Virus record (IMG/VR): IMGVR_UViG_3300023196_000475
Span: 1 to 22,113 of that record
From: a virus
Strand: one strand, 5' to 3'
Length of the DNA stretch: 22,113 nucleotides
Made by a program: the position numbers and the translations under genes. A model generated the notes under the pieces. The model saw only the letters and a program-made list of their open reading frames with translations. It made no database searches and was not told the origin of the DNA. Position 1 is the first letter of the stretch. Every line of letters starts with the position of its first letter. Shown piece after piece: positions 8,498 through 15,979 of the stretch.

Positions 8498-10028
8498 GTA
8501 TTTCTTTATAAAGATCTATCATTTTTGTGTGTACGTCTATTCTATTATCTAATAGTGTGTAAACACGTTTTTCTACAGGTGATCCATGAAGCTGCACAAC
8601 GGTGCATTTGTGCTTTTGTCCTGACCTGTGAACACGAGCGTTTGCTTGTGAATAAGTTTCTAAAGAACTAGTTGGCCCCCACCATACTACAGTGTTAGCG
8701 GCTGTTAACGTAACACCGTGTGCAGCAGCTTGTGGTTGTATAACAAGCACTCGTGGGTCTGGTGTTTCTTGAAACGTCTTAAATATCTGTGTTCTGTTTG
8801 GTGCAGATACATCACCCCTAATAATATCAGTTGTAATACCGTCTTTACGCAACTTTTCTGTCAGAATGTCTATCGTGTGCTTGAACGGTACAAATATTAA
8901 AATCTTCTGACTAGACTCGTCAATTACCTCACGTAATACTTTATAGCGATGCGAGATGTCGAACTCTAATACATCACTAGCATCGGTGTACACAGCCCCT
9001 GCTGATATCTGTAACAACTTACTCATAACTACAGCGGCATTTATTGCGGTTATTTGTTCACCTGTAATCTGCATAACTAGTTTTTTACGCAACTGTTCAT
9101 AATATTTCTTTTGTTGGCGAGTAAGCTCGACCTCACGTTTAACGTACACCATGGGTGGTAGGTCAAGACATTCTTCTTTTGTAAATCGTATGGCAGGTTG
9201 GAGTGCATTAAACACTATGTCTGTTGCAGTCTCTTTTGGAATCCACTTAAAATTTGTTATCTTAATCATTATCATGTCACGAAAAGAACCAAAGAAACGC
9301 GGCACTGCTGTTGGGTTTACTAATTTTGCTAGTCCATAAGCATCTAGAGGGCTTTGTGCGGCAGGAGTTCCTGTCATCATCCATAACCATGTGTCTGTTT
9401 TTAATAACTTATTTAAAGTCTTCCAACGATTAGTTTGCGCATTTTTATAATGTGTAGCTTCATCGACAATAATTAAGTCAAACCCTCCGTTTGCTATCTC
9501 GTCAGCTATAATCGCCACACCGTCATAGTTTATAATGACATAATCAGCACCTTGTTCTATTATTTCTTTTCGTTTTTTACTGCTACCATAAGCTACATCT
9601 ACGCTACGATGCGGTGCAAATGTAAACAAGTCATCACGCCATGCGCTATCCATGATCGAGAGCGGGCATATAACCAACACACGATTAATAACTTTTTTGT
9701 TAAGTAGAAAATCAGATGCCCATATTGCACTGGCGGTCTTACCTGTGCCTTGCTCATTAAAACAAAACGCTCTTCTGTTTAATGTTAAAAAAGCAGATGT
9801 TGTTTTCTGATGCGCAAAAGGCTCATAGCTGCCTGTCCATGAATATTGTTTTTCTATGGGTGAAGGGGCTTTTATGTTTAGGTTTTTAAGGACTTGTGTC
9901 TCGTCTACACCCCATTTGACCACTACCTTGTTATCAGACAGCATCCTGCTTTGAGGTATAACCTCCGTTACTTGTTGAGGGTTTCGCAACCGCAACAACA
10001 AAGCTTTACCATTTTCTATAATCTCCAC
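8490..10028 (-). CDS. SNF2/DEAD-like superfamily 2 DNA helicase
   Basis: A 512-residue helicase with all main SF2 motifs: a Q-like HQ at 73-74, Walker A GTGKTA at 94-99, a DEATH box at 189-193, motif III MTGTPAA at 218-224, and motif VI QANARVHRSGQ at 461-471, the last typical of SNF2/Rad54-related phage helicases. It would translocate on duplex DNA, remodel forks or branch-migrate recombination intermediates. The start codon is GTG, fixed by AAGGAGAACATA just before it. One of the nine 17-bp palindromes lies immediately upstream of that ribosome binding site, so initiation of this gene could be controlled by it, as DNA operator or RNA hairpin. The neighbouring HNH and Cas4-like genes suggest a joint recombination or repair role. 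Confidence 0.9.
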   Translation of the reverse strand: MEIIENGKALLLRLRNPQQVTEVIPQSRMLSDNKVVVKWGVDETQVLKNLNIKAPSPIEKQYSWTGSYEPFAHQKTTSAFLTLNRRAFCFNEQGTGKTASAIWASDFLLNKKVINRVLVICPLSIMDSAWRDDLFTFAPHRSVDVAYGSSKKRKEIIEQGADYVIINYDGVAIIADEIANGGFDLIIVDEATHYKNAQTNRWKTLNKLLKTDTWLWMMTGTPAAQSPLDAYGLAKLVNPTAVPRFFGSFRDMIMIKITNFKWIPKETATDIVFNALQPAIRFTKEECLDLPPMVYVKREVELTRQQKKYYEQLRKKLVMQITGEQITAINAAVVMSKLLQISAGAVYTDASDVLEFDISHRYKVLREVIDESSQKILIFVPFKHTIDILTEKLRKDGITTDIIRGDVSAPNRTQIFKTFQETPDPRVLVIQPQAAAHGVTLTAANTVVWWGPTSSLETYSQANARVHRSGQKHKCTVVQLHGSPVEKRVYTLLDNRIDVHTKMIDLYKEILD

Positions 10029-10040
10029 TATGTTCTCCTT

Positions 10041-10057
10041 GTTAGTGGCTCACTAAC
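10041..10057. repeat. 17-bp palindrome copy 1 (centre GCT on plus strand)
   Basis: GTTAGTG-GCT-CACTAAC, perfect 7-bp arms. It overlaps the stop codon of the HNH gene and ends four bases before the helicase Shine-Dalgarno core. Confidence 0.9.
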
Positions 10058-10295
10058 TTTTTTTATAATTACGACTGCGGTTTTTCTTTGGGCTTTCTAG
10101 CCGTGTACCGTCTTTGTTACTACCTCCCTTGGATAAAGCCTTCTTATGACTAACGTCTTTACCTTTACGCTTTATACCCTTCTTATCGTACTCACGTCTT
10201 GCACGTTGACGTTCCATTCTGTCGGGGTGTTCACCACGCTCTTTTTGTTTTTTGTATTCTTTTTTGTATGGTCTAGGTGATTTTGTGTATGGCAT
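10053..10295 (-). CDS. Small HNH-endonuclease-like protein
   Basis: This 80-residue, extremely basic protein ends with an HNH-like core: D47-V-S-H50, KALSKGGSN60 and a final N72 in PKKNRSRNYK. The spacing and the DxxHKK...GG(S)N...N pattern match short phage HNH proteins. The N-terminal half is Lys/Arg/Glu-rich and may simply bind DNA. With no cysteine pairs it lacks the zinc knuckles of longer HNH enzymes, so it may be a minimal nickase, a packaging-linked nuclease or a catalytically weak DNA-binding protein. GGGAG lies eight bases before the ATG. Its stop codon TAG is part of palindrome copy 1. It starts directly after the Cas4-like gene, with no gap. Confidence 0.7.
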   Translation of the reverse strand: MPYTKSPRPYKKEYKKQKERGEHPDRMERQRARREYDKKGIKRKGKDVSHKKALSKGGSNKDGTRLESPKKNRSRNYKKS

Positions 10296-10961
10296 TTAAT
10301 TACTCCCATTGTGAACACACTCTAACACTACGCAATGTCGCCTACATAATCCACTAGGATTAGCGTTCCAAACATCTTTTTTAAATGCAGTCTCCATGCG
10401 TTTGTAATTATTTAACCACTTAGACCAAAGAACTGGCATCATATCTCTTGTGTAAGTATCTTTAATAAGGTCTCTAGATATTACAAACAACAACCCTGCA
10501 CGCACAGTGTTGATTTCGGGGTAGTGTTTGAATGTGGCTAATGCCATCAATTCCAACTGACCTTTATCCGCATATTTAGCGGATTTGCTAGTCTTGTAGT
10601 CCACCACCCAAGCAGTGCTTTCATCTAGAATAACTAAATCTGCGATGCCACGCCACCAAACTTTCTTGTCAAAGAAGCCACACGGCTCAAGGTTTTCATC
10701 CAGACCCATTTTTATTTCACATAACTTGTTACCACGTTTAGCTTTAAGGCCATCCAGCGCCGGCACTACAAATTTAAAATTATCAGGAACAGGTGTGCCG
10801 TCACGCACGTATTCTTCTGCCGCGAGGTGAAATGCAGTGCCGTATGACATAGCATCACTTGTAGGTTCAGAGTAATCTTTGGCAATCTTTAAATGATAGA
10901 ATTGTTTAGGGCATTGCTCAAACGCTTTAATTCTACTAAATGACCACGGCTTGATGCTCAC
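10296..10961 (-). CDS. PD-(D/E)XK nuclease of the Cas4/RecB type
   Basis: The 221-residue protein carries the RecB/Cas4 nuclease order: SFSRIKAFEQC at 7-17, GTAFH with H45, GIAD ending in D108, catalytic D121-Y-K123 and QLE from Q135. Four cysteines, C17 near the N-terminus and C206, C210, C215 near the C-terminus, match the spacing expected for an iron-sulfur cluster as in Cas4 and AddB-type nucleases. It would resect or trim DNA ends, probably with the helicase and polymerase. The start is GTG, and the first four bases overlap the polymerase stop (GTGA), a sign of coupled translation. No cas1 or cas2 gene is near, so a CRISPR role is unlikely; phage recombination or host DNA degradation fits better. 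Confidence 0.85.
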   Translation of the reverse strand: MSIKPWSFSRIKAFEQCPKQFYHLKIAKDYSEPTSDAMSYGTAFHLAAEEYVRDGTPVPDNFKFVVPALDGLKAKRGNKLCEIKMGLDENLEPCGFFDKKVWWRGIADLVILDESTAWVVDYKTSKSAKYADKGQLELMALATFKHYPEINTVRAGLLFVISRDLIKDTYTRDMMPVLWSKWLNNYKRMETAFKKDVWNANPSGLCRRHCVVLECVHNGSN

Positions 10962-12784
10962 TCACAATCTCCATATGACTTGCCAGTACCAGACTCGCAG
11001 TTGATAGGCAGACCTTCTGCCCAGTCAGGTGTCCACCGCATACACTGTTCAATGTACGCTTGTGCTTCACCCACTTCTTCGTCACGAACACAACATACAA
11101 CAGAGTCATGCACTGTTAACACTACGCGATGTTTCTTAGCTATCTGTAGCATTTGCTCACCAATGATGCAACGAGCAATAGCTTGGCATACATTCTCTAT
11201 GACTTTACCGCCATAAATACGGTTGCGTCCACGTCGCACTTGGTAGTGAAACTCCGCTCCCCTTTCAGTAGTATCGAACCCAAGGTCGTCATAACGCAAT
11301 AGTAATCCAGAGGGCAGTCGTATAGCGTTGTCTTGAGGCATTACTTTTAGAACACTATCTAAACCTAACGATGCTTCATCTTTTCTAGACAGGGCCACCA
11401 GCACTTGTTGAGCATCACGCCATAACTTGTTTATCTTCCAATTAGCTTCGCGATAGATTTTTATAACGCGCCTTGCTTCTTCAATGTCCATATCAAAACC
11501 AAAGTTTTTTAGCTGTGCTTGGAACTTCATAGCCCCCATGCCATAGCCTGCGCCAAGGATTGTGGTCTTACCAACAAACCGTTGGTCTTTAGTTACGTCG
11601 CATTCTTGCACACCATATATACGTGATGACATCTTTACGTACACATCCTCACCCGCCCTGAACGCAGCGGTGAGATCGTCTTGCTCTGCAAGCCAAGCCA
11701 GTACTCGCGCTTCTATCTGTGATGAGTCTGCATCTATTAACGTATGCCCTTCAGGAGCAGTGATGCTACGCTTTAACTTCTTACCGTCTACTCCACGGCT
11801 AGGTAAATTTTGTAGATTAATTTTATCGTCACCGCCCCATCTACCAGTGTGCGCGGCATAGTATCTAACAGGCACAGGCAACAAGCCTCGTTTTGCTATA
11901 TCAATAAATCTTTGGGTTCGTGTCTCTTCCAATGTAGATTTTGTGCCTAGTCGTGCCGCGACTAACGCTTGCACCTGTGGGTTTTCGTGTTCTGCCAAAG
12001 CTTTGAACTCTTCGTCCGATTTTGCAAATGCCCAAGTATCCTTGCCTGTTGCAGGACTTAACTTCTTAGGAGGAGATACATTTAAGTGCAGGAGTAACTC
12101 TGCAAACTTATCATTACTCATCAAAACATCTTTAGACACGTTAGCTTGCTCTAACAGCTGGTCTTTGCGGTCACGCGTATCTGTTAGGTGTTGTTCTAAA
12201 AGACCTAAATCTAAATCTAATACTGGTTGAATAAACATGCGCAACGTGAGGTCAATAAGTTTAAGTTCTTGCCGAGGAAAGTATTTTGCCATGATTAGAA
12301 ACAATTTGTATGTAAGGTCAACATCATTAACACAATAGTCACCATACCTACCCAGTTCACTCTCCGTAAAATCCTTACGCTTCTTACCAAGGGCTTGTAC
12401 TACTTCTGTTCCTTTCACACCCACGCTGTACTTTTCGCTAACTGCTTTAAGACTTGCGCTAGTTTCCACACCATGTATAGCGCGAGCAATACACATAGTA
12501 TCTGCATACACACGCGGTTGAATACCATACCGCCAGTTTAAAATCGCACCATCAAACATTGTGTTATGACAGACCAACATGGAATCGTCCCAATCGAACG
12601 ATTGTAGATACTCTTTAAGTTGTTCGTGTGTACCACTTGCCCATTCAGTTGCTCTGTCATTAAGTTTAATACCTACTCCGATTACCTCAAAATGAGGGTC
12701 ACGAATGTAGGCTTCTGTGGTTAACTTCGACAGAGAATAATCCCTGTCGTAGTATGTTTCAAAGTCGAGTGTAATTAAATCCAT
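10958..12784 (-). CDS. polA: Family A DNA polymerase with 3'-5' exonuclease domain
   Basis: This roughly 608-residue replicative polymerase has an active-looking proofreading domain: Exo I D7-F-E9, Exo II N73-TMF-D77, Exo III Y149-CVN-D153. The polymerase domain follows: motif A near 348-359 (LIDADSSQIEAR), motif B R401-FVG-K405-TTI-L409-GAG-Y413-G, and motif C VHDS near 557-560. There is no 5'-3' exonuclease domain, as usual in phages. L409 corresponds to position 762 of E. coli Pol I. Motif C ends in Ser where E. coli has Glu. The start ATG overlaps the stop of the upstream gene (TAATG) and its own stop overlaps the nuclease start, so the three genes are translationally coupled. Confidence 0.95.
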   Translation of the reverse strand: MDLITLDFETYYDRDYSLSKLTTEAYIRDPHFEVIGVGIKLNDRATEWASGTHEQLKEYLQSFDWDDSMLVCHNTMFDGAILNWRYGIQPRVYADTMCIARAIHGVETSASLKAVSEKYSVGVKGTEVVQALGKKRKDFTESELGRYGDYCVNDVDLTYKLFLIMAKYFPRQELKLIDLTLRMFIQPVLDLDLGLLEQHLTDTRDRKDQLLEQANVSKDVLMSNDKFAELLLHLNVSPPKKLSPATGKDTWAFAKSDEEFKALAEHENPQVQALVAARLGTKSTLEETRTQRFIDIAKRGLLPVPVRYYAAHTGRWGGDDKINLQNLPSRGVDGKKLKRSITAPEGHTLIDADSSQIEARVLAWLAEQDDLTAAFRAGEDVYVKMSSRIYGVQECDVTKDQRFVGKTTILGAGYGMGAMKFQAQLKNFGFDMDIEEARRVIKIYREANWKINKLWRDAQQVLVALSRKDEASLGLDSVLKVMPQDNAIRLPSGLLLRYDDLGFDTTERGAEFHYQVRRGRNRIYGGKVIENVCQAIARCIIGEQMLQIAKKHRVVLTVHDSVVCCVRDEEVGEAQAYIEQCMRWTPDWAEGLPINCESGTGKSYGDCE

Positions 12785-13317
12785 TACGAATTTAATTCTG
12801 CCGCTAGAGCCATGTAGCCTGCCGCATCCCTAAAGTTATCCATGTTATTTGAATTACTTGACCTAGCAACTTTAAGTAGTGCCAACATAATTGGAACTTG
12901 CTCTGGCTGTATGTCATAACCTGTGTAGCCATACCATAACTTGGCAGTCAAATACGCATTGCTGTAAAACTCTCCGTGTTGTTTTTCTCTGTCACCAGAT
13001 ACCAACGCTTCTGCTTCTTGTAGTATTGTTGACCGCACTCTATCTTTAGGAGTTTCATCTACCTTATTCTCCAACGCATACGTGTTGTATGTGTTTCCAG
13101 AGTTATCTTTAAAAGTTTCTGTTATGACAGGTTGCACATTAAGGCTCTGTGCTTCTTGCTCAAAAACTTCTTTTGGTGTACCGCTTTTTGAACGTAAGGT
13201 GTACACATACTTTTTACTGCACCCACACGCTTTAGCCACATTTTTTGTTTTTGATAATGGGTGTTTTAGTAAATACTCAATTACTTTTAGTTTTTTTGAT
13301 TTCTTTTTCATCGCCAT
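12784..13317 (-). CDS. Helix-turn-helix protein fused to DUF6378-like domain
   Basis: The first 50 residues are very basic and end in a helix-turn-helix, TKNVAKACGCSKKYVYTLR, suggesting DNA binding. From about residue 95 the sequence EALVSGDREKQHG, then NAYLTAKLWYGYTGYDIQPEQVPIMLALLKVARS and NFRDAAGYMALAAEL, matches what I recall of DUF6378, a common small phage domain near nucleotide-metabolism and replication genes, related in style to MazG-like helical folds. The biochemical role is unknown. The start ATG follows TAGGAGAACAAA, the same leader class as the helicase and ssDNA-binding protein genes. It overlaps the polymerase start by one base. A regulator sensing a nucleotide is possible but speculative. 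Confidence 0.7.
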   Translation of the reverse strand: MAMKKKSKKLKVIEYLLKHPLSKTKNVAKACGCSKKYVYTLRSKSGTPKEVFEQEAQSLNVQPVITETFKDNSGNTYNTYALENKVDETPKDRVRSTILQEAEALVSGDREKQHGEFYSNAYLTAKLWYGYTGYDIQPEQVPIMLALLKVARSSNSNNMDNFRDAAGYMALAAELNS

Positions 13318-13333
13318 TTTGTTCTCCTATTGA

Positions 13334-13561
13334 TTATTCTAGTGGTAGTTCTAGTTGTTCTGGTTCTTCTGCTTTTTTTAATGACGCAGACAACAATATG
13401 TTAAAGTGGTTCAAAGCGGCTTTTAACTGGTTTGTATCAAACTCACTCTGTTTAATCTTGACGGTTATATTTTTTATCTGGTTAACAACATACTTCTGGT
13501 CGTCTTTTAAATCGTCATAAGTATACTCGTTACCATCTACTGTTATCTTCTCAGCACTCAT
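13334..13561 (-). CDS. DUF6447-like small protein
   Basis: I start this 75-residue gene at the ATG at 13561, nine bases after GAGGAGG; a longer TTG start is possible at 13579. The first 20 residues, ITVDGNEYTYDDLKDDQ, form the beta-hairpin signature I recall from DUF6447, followed by a long helix with heptad-like spacing (VNQIKNITVKIKQSEFDTNQLKAALNHFNILLSASL) and an acidic, proline-containing tail. Proteins of this kind are small phage accessory proteins of unknown function. It overlaps the zinc-binding gene upstream by 11 bases and is followed closely by the HTH-DUF6378 gene, so it belongs to the replication operon. Confidence 0.65.
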   Translation of the reverse strand: MSAEKITVDGNEYTYDDLKDDQKYVVNQIKNITVKIKQSEFDTNQLKAALNHFNILLSASLKKAEEPEQLELPLE

Positions 13562-14102
13562 CTTCTTCATCCTCCTCAAGGGATTTAAATGTTGTTATCT
13601 TACGTTTTTTTATATGAGCTTTTAATTGTTGTACATTTTCAAATCCTTTCATGCCTAAACCTTTACTACCAACAACCTTGCCACAATCGACACATATAAA
13701 CTCTGTATGTCCATACTGTGCCAACATAATCTCACCCCACGTACAAGGGGGTTGTGCGCATACAACGCATACATCACCATGCCATATTAACTTATTGGTA
13801 TCTGGGTCTATTTCTATTAAGTTGTTAGCGTGCATATCAGTAGCGGATACACTGTGATGACAATCATCTATCCAGTTTTCTTTCATGTTATAATAAAAAG
13901 AAGAGCTACTATCTACAATACTTGCTTCGCGAGTATTCTTCTTTGCCTGTCTTGCCGATAGCTGTCCGTGTTTGTAGGGTTGCAATTCTTCGTGCGGTGC
14001 AAGCCTCTTAATCTTTCTAGCAAACGGCTTGTATTCTTCTAGTATAGTTTCCACTCCATACCCCCTTAAAACTTCTTTACGTCGTTTAGATAGTCTTTTC
14101 AT
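13551..14102 (-). CDS. Cysteine-rich zinc-binding protein of unknown function
   Basis: The ATG at 14102 with AGGGA seven bases upstream is preferred over a TTG at 14186 whose extension would run through a GC-rich hairpin. The 183-residue protein starts with a basic segment (KRLSKRRKEVLRGYG), has a central HH pair in DDCHHSVSATDMH and a C-terminal zinc-ribbon-like part: CVVCAQPPC and, about 25 residues later, CVDCG. The histidines and five or more cysteines suggest one or two metal sites, perhaps an endonuclease VII or HNH-like fold, but I cannot identify a catalytic motif. The tail is acidic (SLEEDEEDEC). It lies between the VRR-NUC gene and the DUF6447-like gene. Confidence 0.65.
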   Translation of the reverse strand: MKRLSKRRKEVLRGYGVETILEEYKPFARKIKRLAPHEELQPYKHGQLSARQAKKNTREASIVDSSSSFYYNMKENWIDDCHHSVSATDMHANNLIEIDPDTNKLIWHGDVCVVCAQPPCTWGEIMLAQYGHTEFICVDCGKVVGSKGLGMKGFENVQQLKAHIKKRKITTFKSLEEDEEDEC

Positions 14103-14124
14103 GTCATTCCCTATAAGTCGGATA

Positions 14125-14149
14125 GGGGGGTTGGAACATAAAACCCCCC
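14125..14149 (-). promoter_or_regulatory. GC-rich hairpin before the zinc-binding gene
   Basis: GGGGGGTT and AACCCCCC form a perfect 8-bp stem around a nine-base loop. No T-run follows on either strand, so strict intrinsic termination is not supported; attenuation, message stabilisation or processing is possible. Confidence 0.5.
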
Positions 14150-14224
14150 CACCCTTGAGGTCACAGTCAGAGAAAGGGATAGCCAACTGCCCTCATTGCA
14201 ACGGATAATTACGGCTCTCATTGC

Positions 14225-14527
14225 TTACCGTCCAAACTGTATCGAAGTGAGTTCTTCCACAACCTCACTGATATTGTCCTCGCGTATAACCAACGCGATT
14301 CCACCCTGTTTGGAAATATTGTCTAGTGCTAACTGCTGTAATGGTGTGGGTTTGTTTTTACCCGCCTTACACTCGATGCCAAAGAATGACCCACGATAAC
14401 AACCTACTATGTCTGGCACACCACTAGTGCCATACCCACCAGTAACTGGGTAGAAGTAGTATGCACCCAAGTTCTTTAACACTATAGTTACTTTCTTTTT
14501 TACTTTAGCCTCTGGTGTCATAGCCAT
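14225..14527 (-). CDS. VRR-NUC nuclease (PD-(D/E)XK)
   Basis: A 100-residue stand-alone VRR-NUC domain. The core is GTSGVPDIVG with D39, then a beta-strand leading to E52-C-K54 and TPLQQL, the usual PD-(D/E)XK plus trailing glutamine pattern. Stand-alone phage members cleave branched DNA such as Holliday junctions, so it probably resolves recombination or replication intermediates before packaging. The ATG at 14527 directly abuts the stop codon of the tiny membrane ORF upstream (TAG then ATG), with no spacer, implying re-initiation. The size matches the family's short phage members. Catalysis is inferred from motifs only. Confidence 0.9.
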   Translation of the reverse strand: MAMTPEAKVKKKVTIVLKNLGAYYFYPVTGGYGTSGVPDIVGCYRGSFFGIECKAGKNKPTPLQQLALDNISKQGGIALVIREDNISEVVEELTSIQFGR

Positions 14528-14623
14528 CTAAGCCAACACAAACACAAAAATCATTACTAAATACATCGTGATAAAAAATAACGATGCTACAATAAACTCT
14601 GCAAAAATTTCCCATCTACTCAT
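14528..14623 (-). CDS. 31-residue predicted membrane protein
   Basis: A very short frame starting at the ATG at 14623. After MSRWEIFAEF the rest is a single hydrophobic helix (IVASLFFITMYLVMIFVFVLA) of membrane-spanning length. Upstream lies a purine-rich GAGGGGGCTAAGAG that can serve as ribosome binding site. Its stop codon touches the VRR-NUC start. It is preceded by a hairpin and, further out, by palindrome copy 2. Size, single membrane helix and exact abutment to the next gene support it as real; possible roles include lysis timing, superinfection exclusion or membrane anchoring, none shown. Confidence 0.6.
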   Translation of the reverse strand: MSRWEIFAEFIVASLFFITMYLVMIFVFVLA

Positions 14624-14652
14624 CTCTTAGCCCCCTCGGAACTGGTTTCAGC

Positions 14653-14676
14653 GAGAGGTAGTTTGACCCACCTCTC
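14653..14676 (-). promoter_or_regulatory. Hairpin before the 31-residue membrane gene
   Basis: GAGAGGT (14653-14659) and ACCTCTC (14670-14676) form a perfect 7-bp stem with a 10-base loop, between palindrome copy 2 and the ribosome binding site of the tiny membrane gene. No T-run follows. Confidence 0.45.
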
Positions 14677-14692
14677 ACCTAAGATTTTTAAT

Positions 14693-14842
14693 TTATGTTA
14701 GTGCTTCACTAACATTTTTTACGTTGTTATCTTTTTCCAACTCGACTAGCTTTTCATAAAAACCTTCATACTCGGTTTTTAAGTCCTCACCATAGCAACG
14801 AAACCATAGCTGTCTAATCTTTTCTGTTGTTACTCCATTCAT
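14693..14842 (-). CDS. 49-residue hypothetical protein ending in a palindrome copy
   Basis: The frame starts at the ATG at 14842 inside the end of the preceding gene (29-bp overlap), with AAAGGGA about six bases upstream. The product is soluble and charged (TEKIRQLWFRCYGEDLKTEYEGFYEKLVELEKD), probably helical. Its last residues, NVSEALT, are encoded by palindrome copy 2, so the repeat is part of the gene's C-terminus. No family recognised. Support comes from the ribosome binding site of the same GAAAGG class as other right-hand genes and from filling the gap between neighbours. Confidence 0.55.
   Translation of the reverse strand: MNGVTTEKIRQLWFRCYGEDLKTEYEGFYEKLVELEKDNNVKNVSEALT
14697..14713. 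repeat. 17-bp palindrome copy 2 (centre CTT)
   Basis: GTTAGTG-CTT-CACTAAC, perfect arms, located in the last codons of the 49-residue gene and two bases before its stop codon. Confidence 0.9.
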
Positions 14843-15119
14843 CTTTTTCCCTTTCTTCGCACACCCAAAACGTGTGCTTGTCTATCCTACGACCTACACC
14901 TTCAATCTCAGGTGTAGGAGGGATTGCGTCAGTCAACATAAGTATCGCAAGCTTCTTCTGCACCCACAAGGGTAAATCATCTACACTAAGATAAGTATCA
15001 GCTAATGTGTTGTCAACCCTTTCCATACCAATGCATGATACTTGTACAGTATTTTTATCAGGGCTTATTGAAACACGGTATAACGTGTCATTACCTGACA
15101 ACATAGAACATACTCTCAT
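14814..15119 (-). CDS. Hypothetical protein, paralogous to the C-terminus of the upstream gene
   Basis: About 101 residues from the ATG at 15119; GTG at 15125 and ATG at 15104 are alternatives, none with a strong Shine-Dalgarno. The segment LPLWVQKKLAILMLTD...GVGRRIDKHTFWV aligns by eye with LPEEIMGKLAVLNMVD...DVGYRVDESMFYV at the end of the preceding 295-residue protein, and the upstream beta-stranded parts also look alike. It is probably a duplicated and shortened copy of that C-terminal domain. The tail is charged (EEREKDEWSNNRKD). It overlaps the 295-residue gene by about 29 bases. Function unknown. Confidence 0.65.
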   Translation of the reverse strand: MRVCSMLSGNDTLYRVSISPDKNTVQVSCIGMERVDNTLADTYLSVDDLPLWVQKKLAILMLTDAIPPTPEIEGVGRRIDKHTFWVCEEREKDEWSNNRKD

Positions 15120-15978
15120 CAACACGATACCCTACATCATCTACATAAGTTTCATTGTCTACCATATTGAGTACAGCTAGCTTACCCATTATTTCTTCTG
15201 GTAAGTTGTTAGTGTAACGCACAAAGTCATCGTGTGGTGCGCCACCGTCATATAGGTGCAAGTGTACATTATCCACAGTACCAACATGAAACGTCTGCGT
15301 ACCAAACTTTTGAGACACACGAACAAAATACATATTGATAGGTTTGTCACAAAGTTCTTTGTATGCATCCTTGAACTGAAACATAGTAGCTAAGTCCTGA
15401 CCGAAAGACGCATCAATAAATTCATGTCCTGTGTCCACAATATTACGTAGTTCAATCATCATTCGACTAGCAGTTGATTCGTGGTCAAACAGTCTACGCA
15501 TGGTATGTCGATACTCTGTGCTTGCATTACTCTTACTCTCTCCTGATGCGGATGTTACCTCATCTCGTTTGATTGTTGCCAACTCAAGTAATGAATAGTT
15601 ACGTAAGTAACGCTTGGCATTGCGTACACCTGTTACTATGTTAGCCGTCATCTTCATGTGATACTGCGTTTGATATGAACCATACTTATCGTTGGTTATA
15701 GTGCGAGAACCCACTGCATATTGAGGGTCGCCTTGCACCTCTGTACGGAAATCACCATACCCGATAAACCCCATTGGATATGGCTCGTCAGGATAGTAAA
15801 TCCATACTGAGTTACCATCCCTTCTTACAAACTCAACCCCACGGAAAGACTCACGTACTTTTGTCATGAACAGTCGCAAGTTACTGTACGTTTCACCTTC
15901 CATCGACACTTGGTCAATCTGTCCTGTCTTACTCCCTATAAGAGTTTTGACATAAGTCTTAAATCCTTTACTCGACAT
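15091..15978 (-). CDS. Hypothetical protein of 295 residues in the ATPase-VWA neighbourhood
   Basis: No family is recognised. The N-terminal 100 residues look mixed alpha/beta (FRGVEFVRRDGNSVWIYYPDEPYPMGFIGYGDFR), a helical middle follows (TGVRNAKRYLRNYSLLELATIKRDEV), and the C-terminal 80 residues form a beta-rich unit ending MFYVVR that resembles the next gene. It begins only a few bases after the preceding stop (TGAAATG) and overlaps the next gene, so it is cotranscribed and probably translation-coupled with the 319-residue gene. Its position directly downstream of the VWA gene makes it a candidate client or adaptor of the ATPase-VWA pair, which is only inference. Confidence 0.75.
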   Translation of the reverse strand: MSSKGFKTYVKTLIGSKTGQIDQVSMEGETYSNLRLFMTKVRESFRGVEFVRRDGNSVWIYYPDEPYPMGFIGYGDFRTEVQGDPQYAVGSRTITNDKYGSYQTQYHMKMTANIVTGVRNAKRYLRNYSLLELATIKRDEVTSASGESKSNASTEYRHTMRRLFDHESTASRMMIELRNIVDTGHEFIDASFGQDLATMFQFKDAYKELCDKPINMYFVRVSQKFGTQTFHVGTVDNVHLHLYDGGAPHDDFVRYTNNLPEEIMGKLAVLNMVDNETYVDDVGYRVDESMFYVVR

Positions 15979-15979
15979 T

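Noticed and set aside
10296-10961. True Cas4 of a CRISPR system
   Set aside because: No Cas1, Cas2 or array nearby; polymerase, helicase and HNH neighbours fit a phage recombination nuclease.
14103-14186. TTG-initiated extension of the zinc-binding gene
   Set aside because: The internal ATG at 14102 has a Shine-Dalgarno, while the extension translates the hairpin and starts with a rare codon.
14111-14221. Leftward 36-residue frame between VRR-NUC and the zinc-binding gene
   Set aside because: It has an ATG just after the VRR-NUC stop but no ribosome binding site, and its codons run through the GC-rich hairpin; composition is not protein-like. Possible but unsupported.
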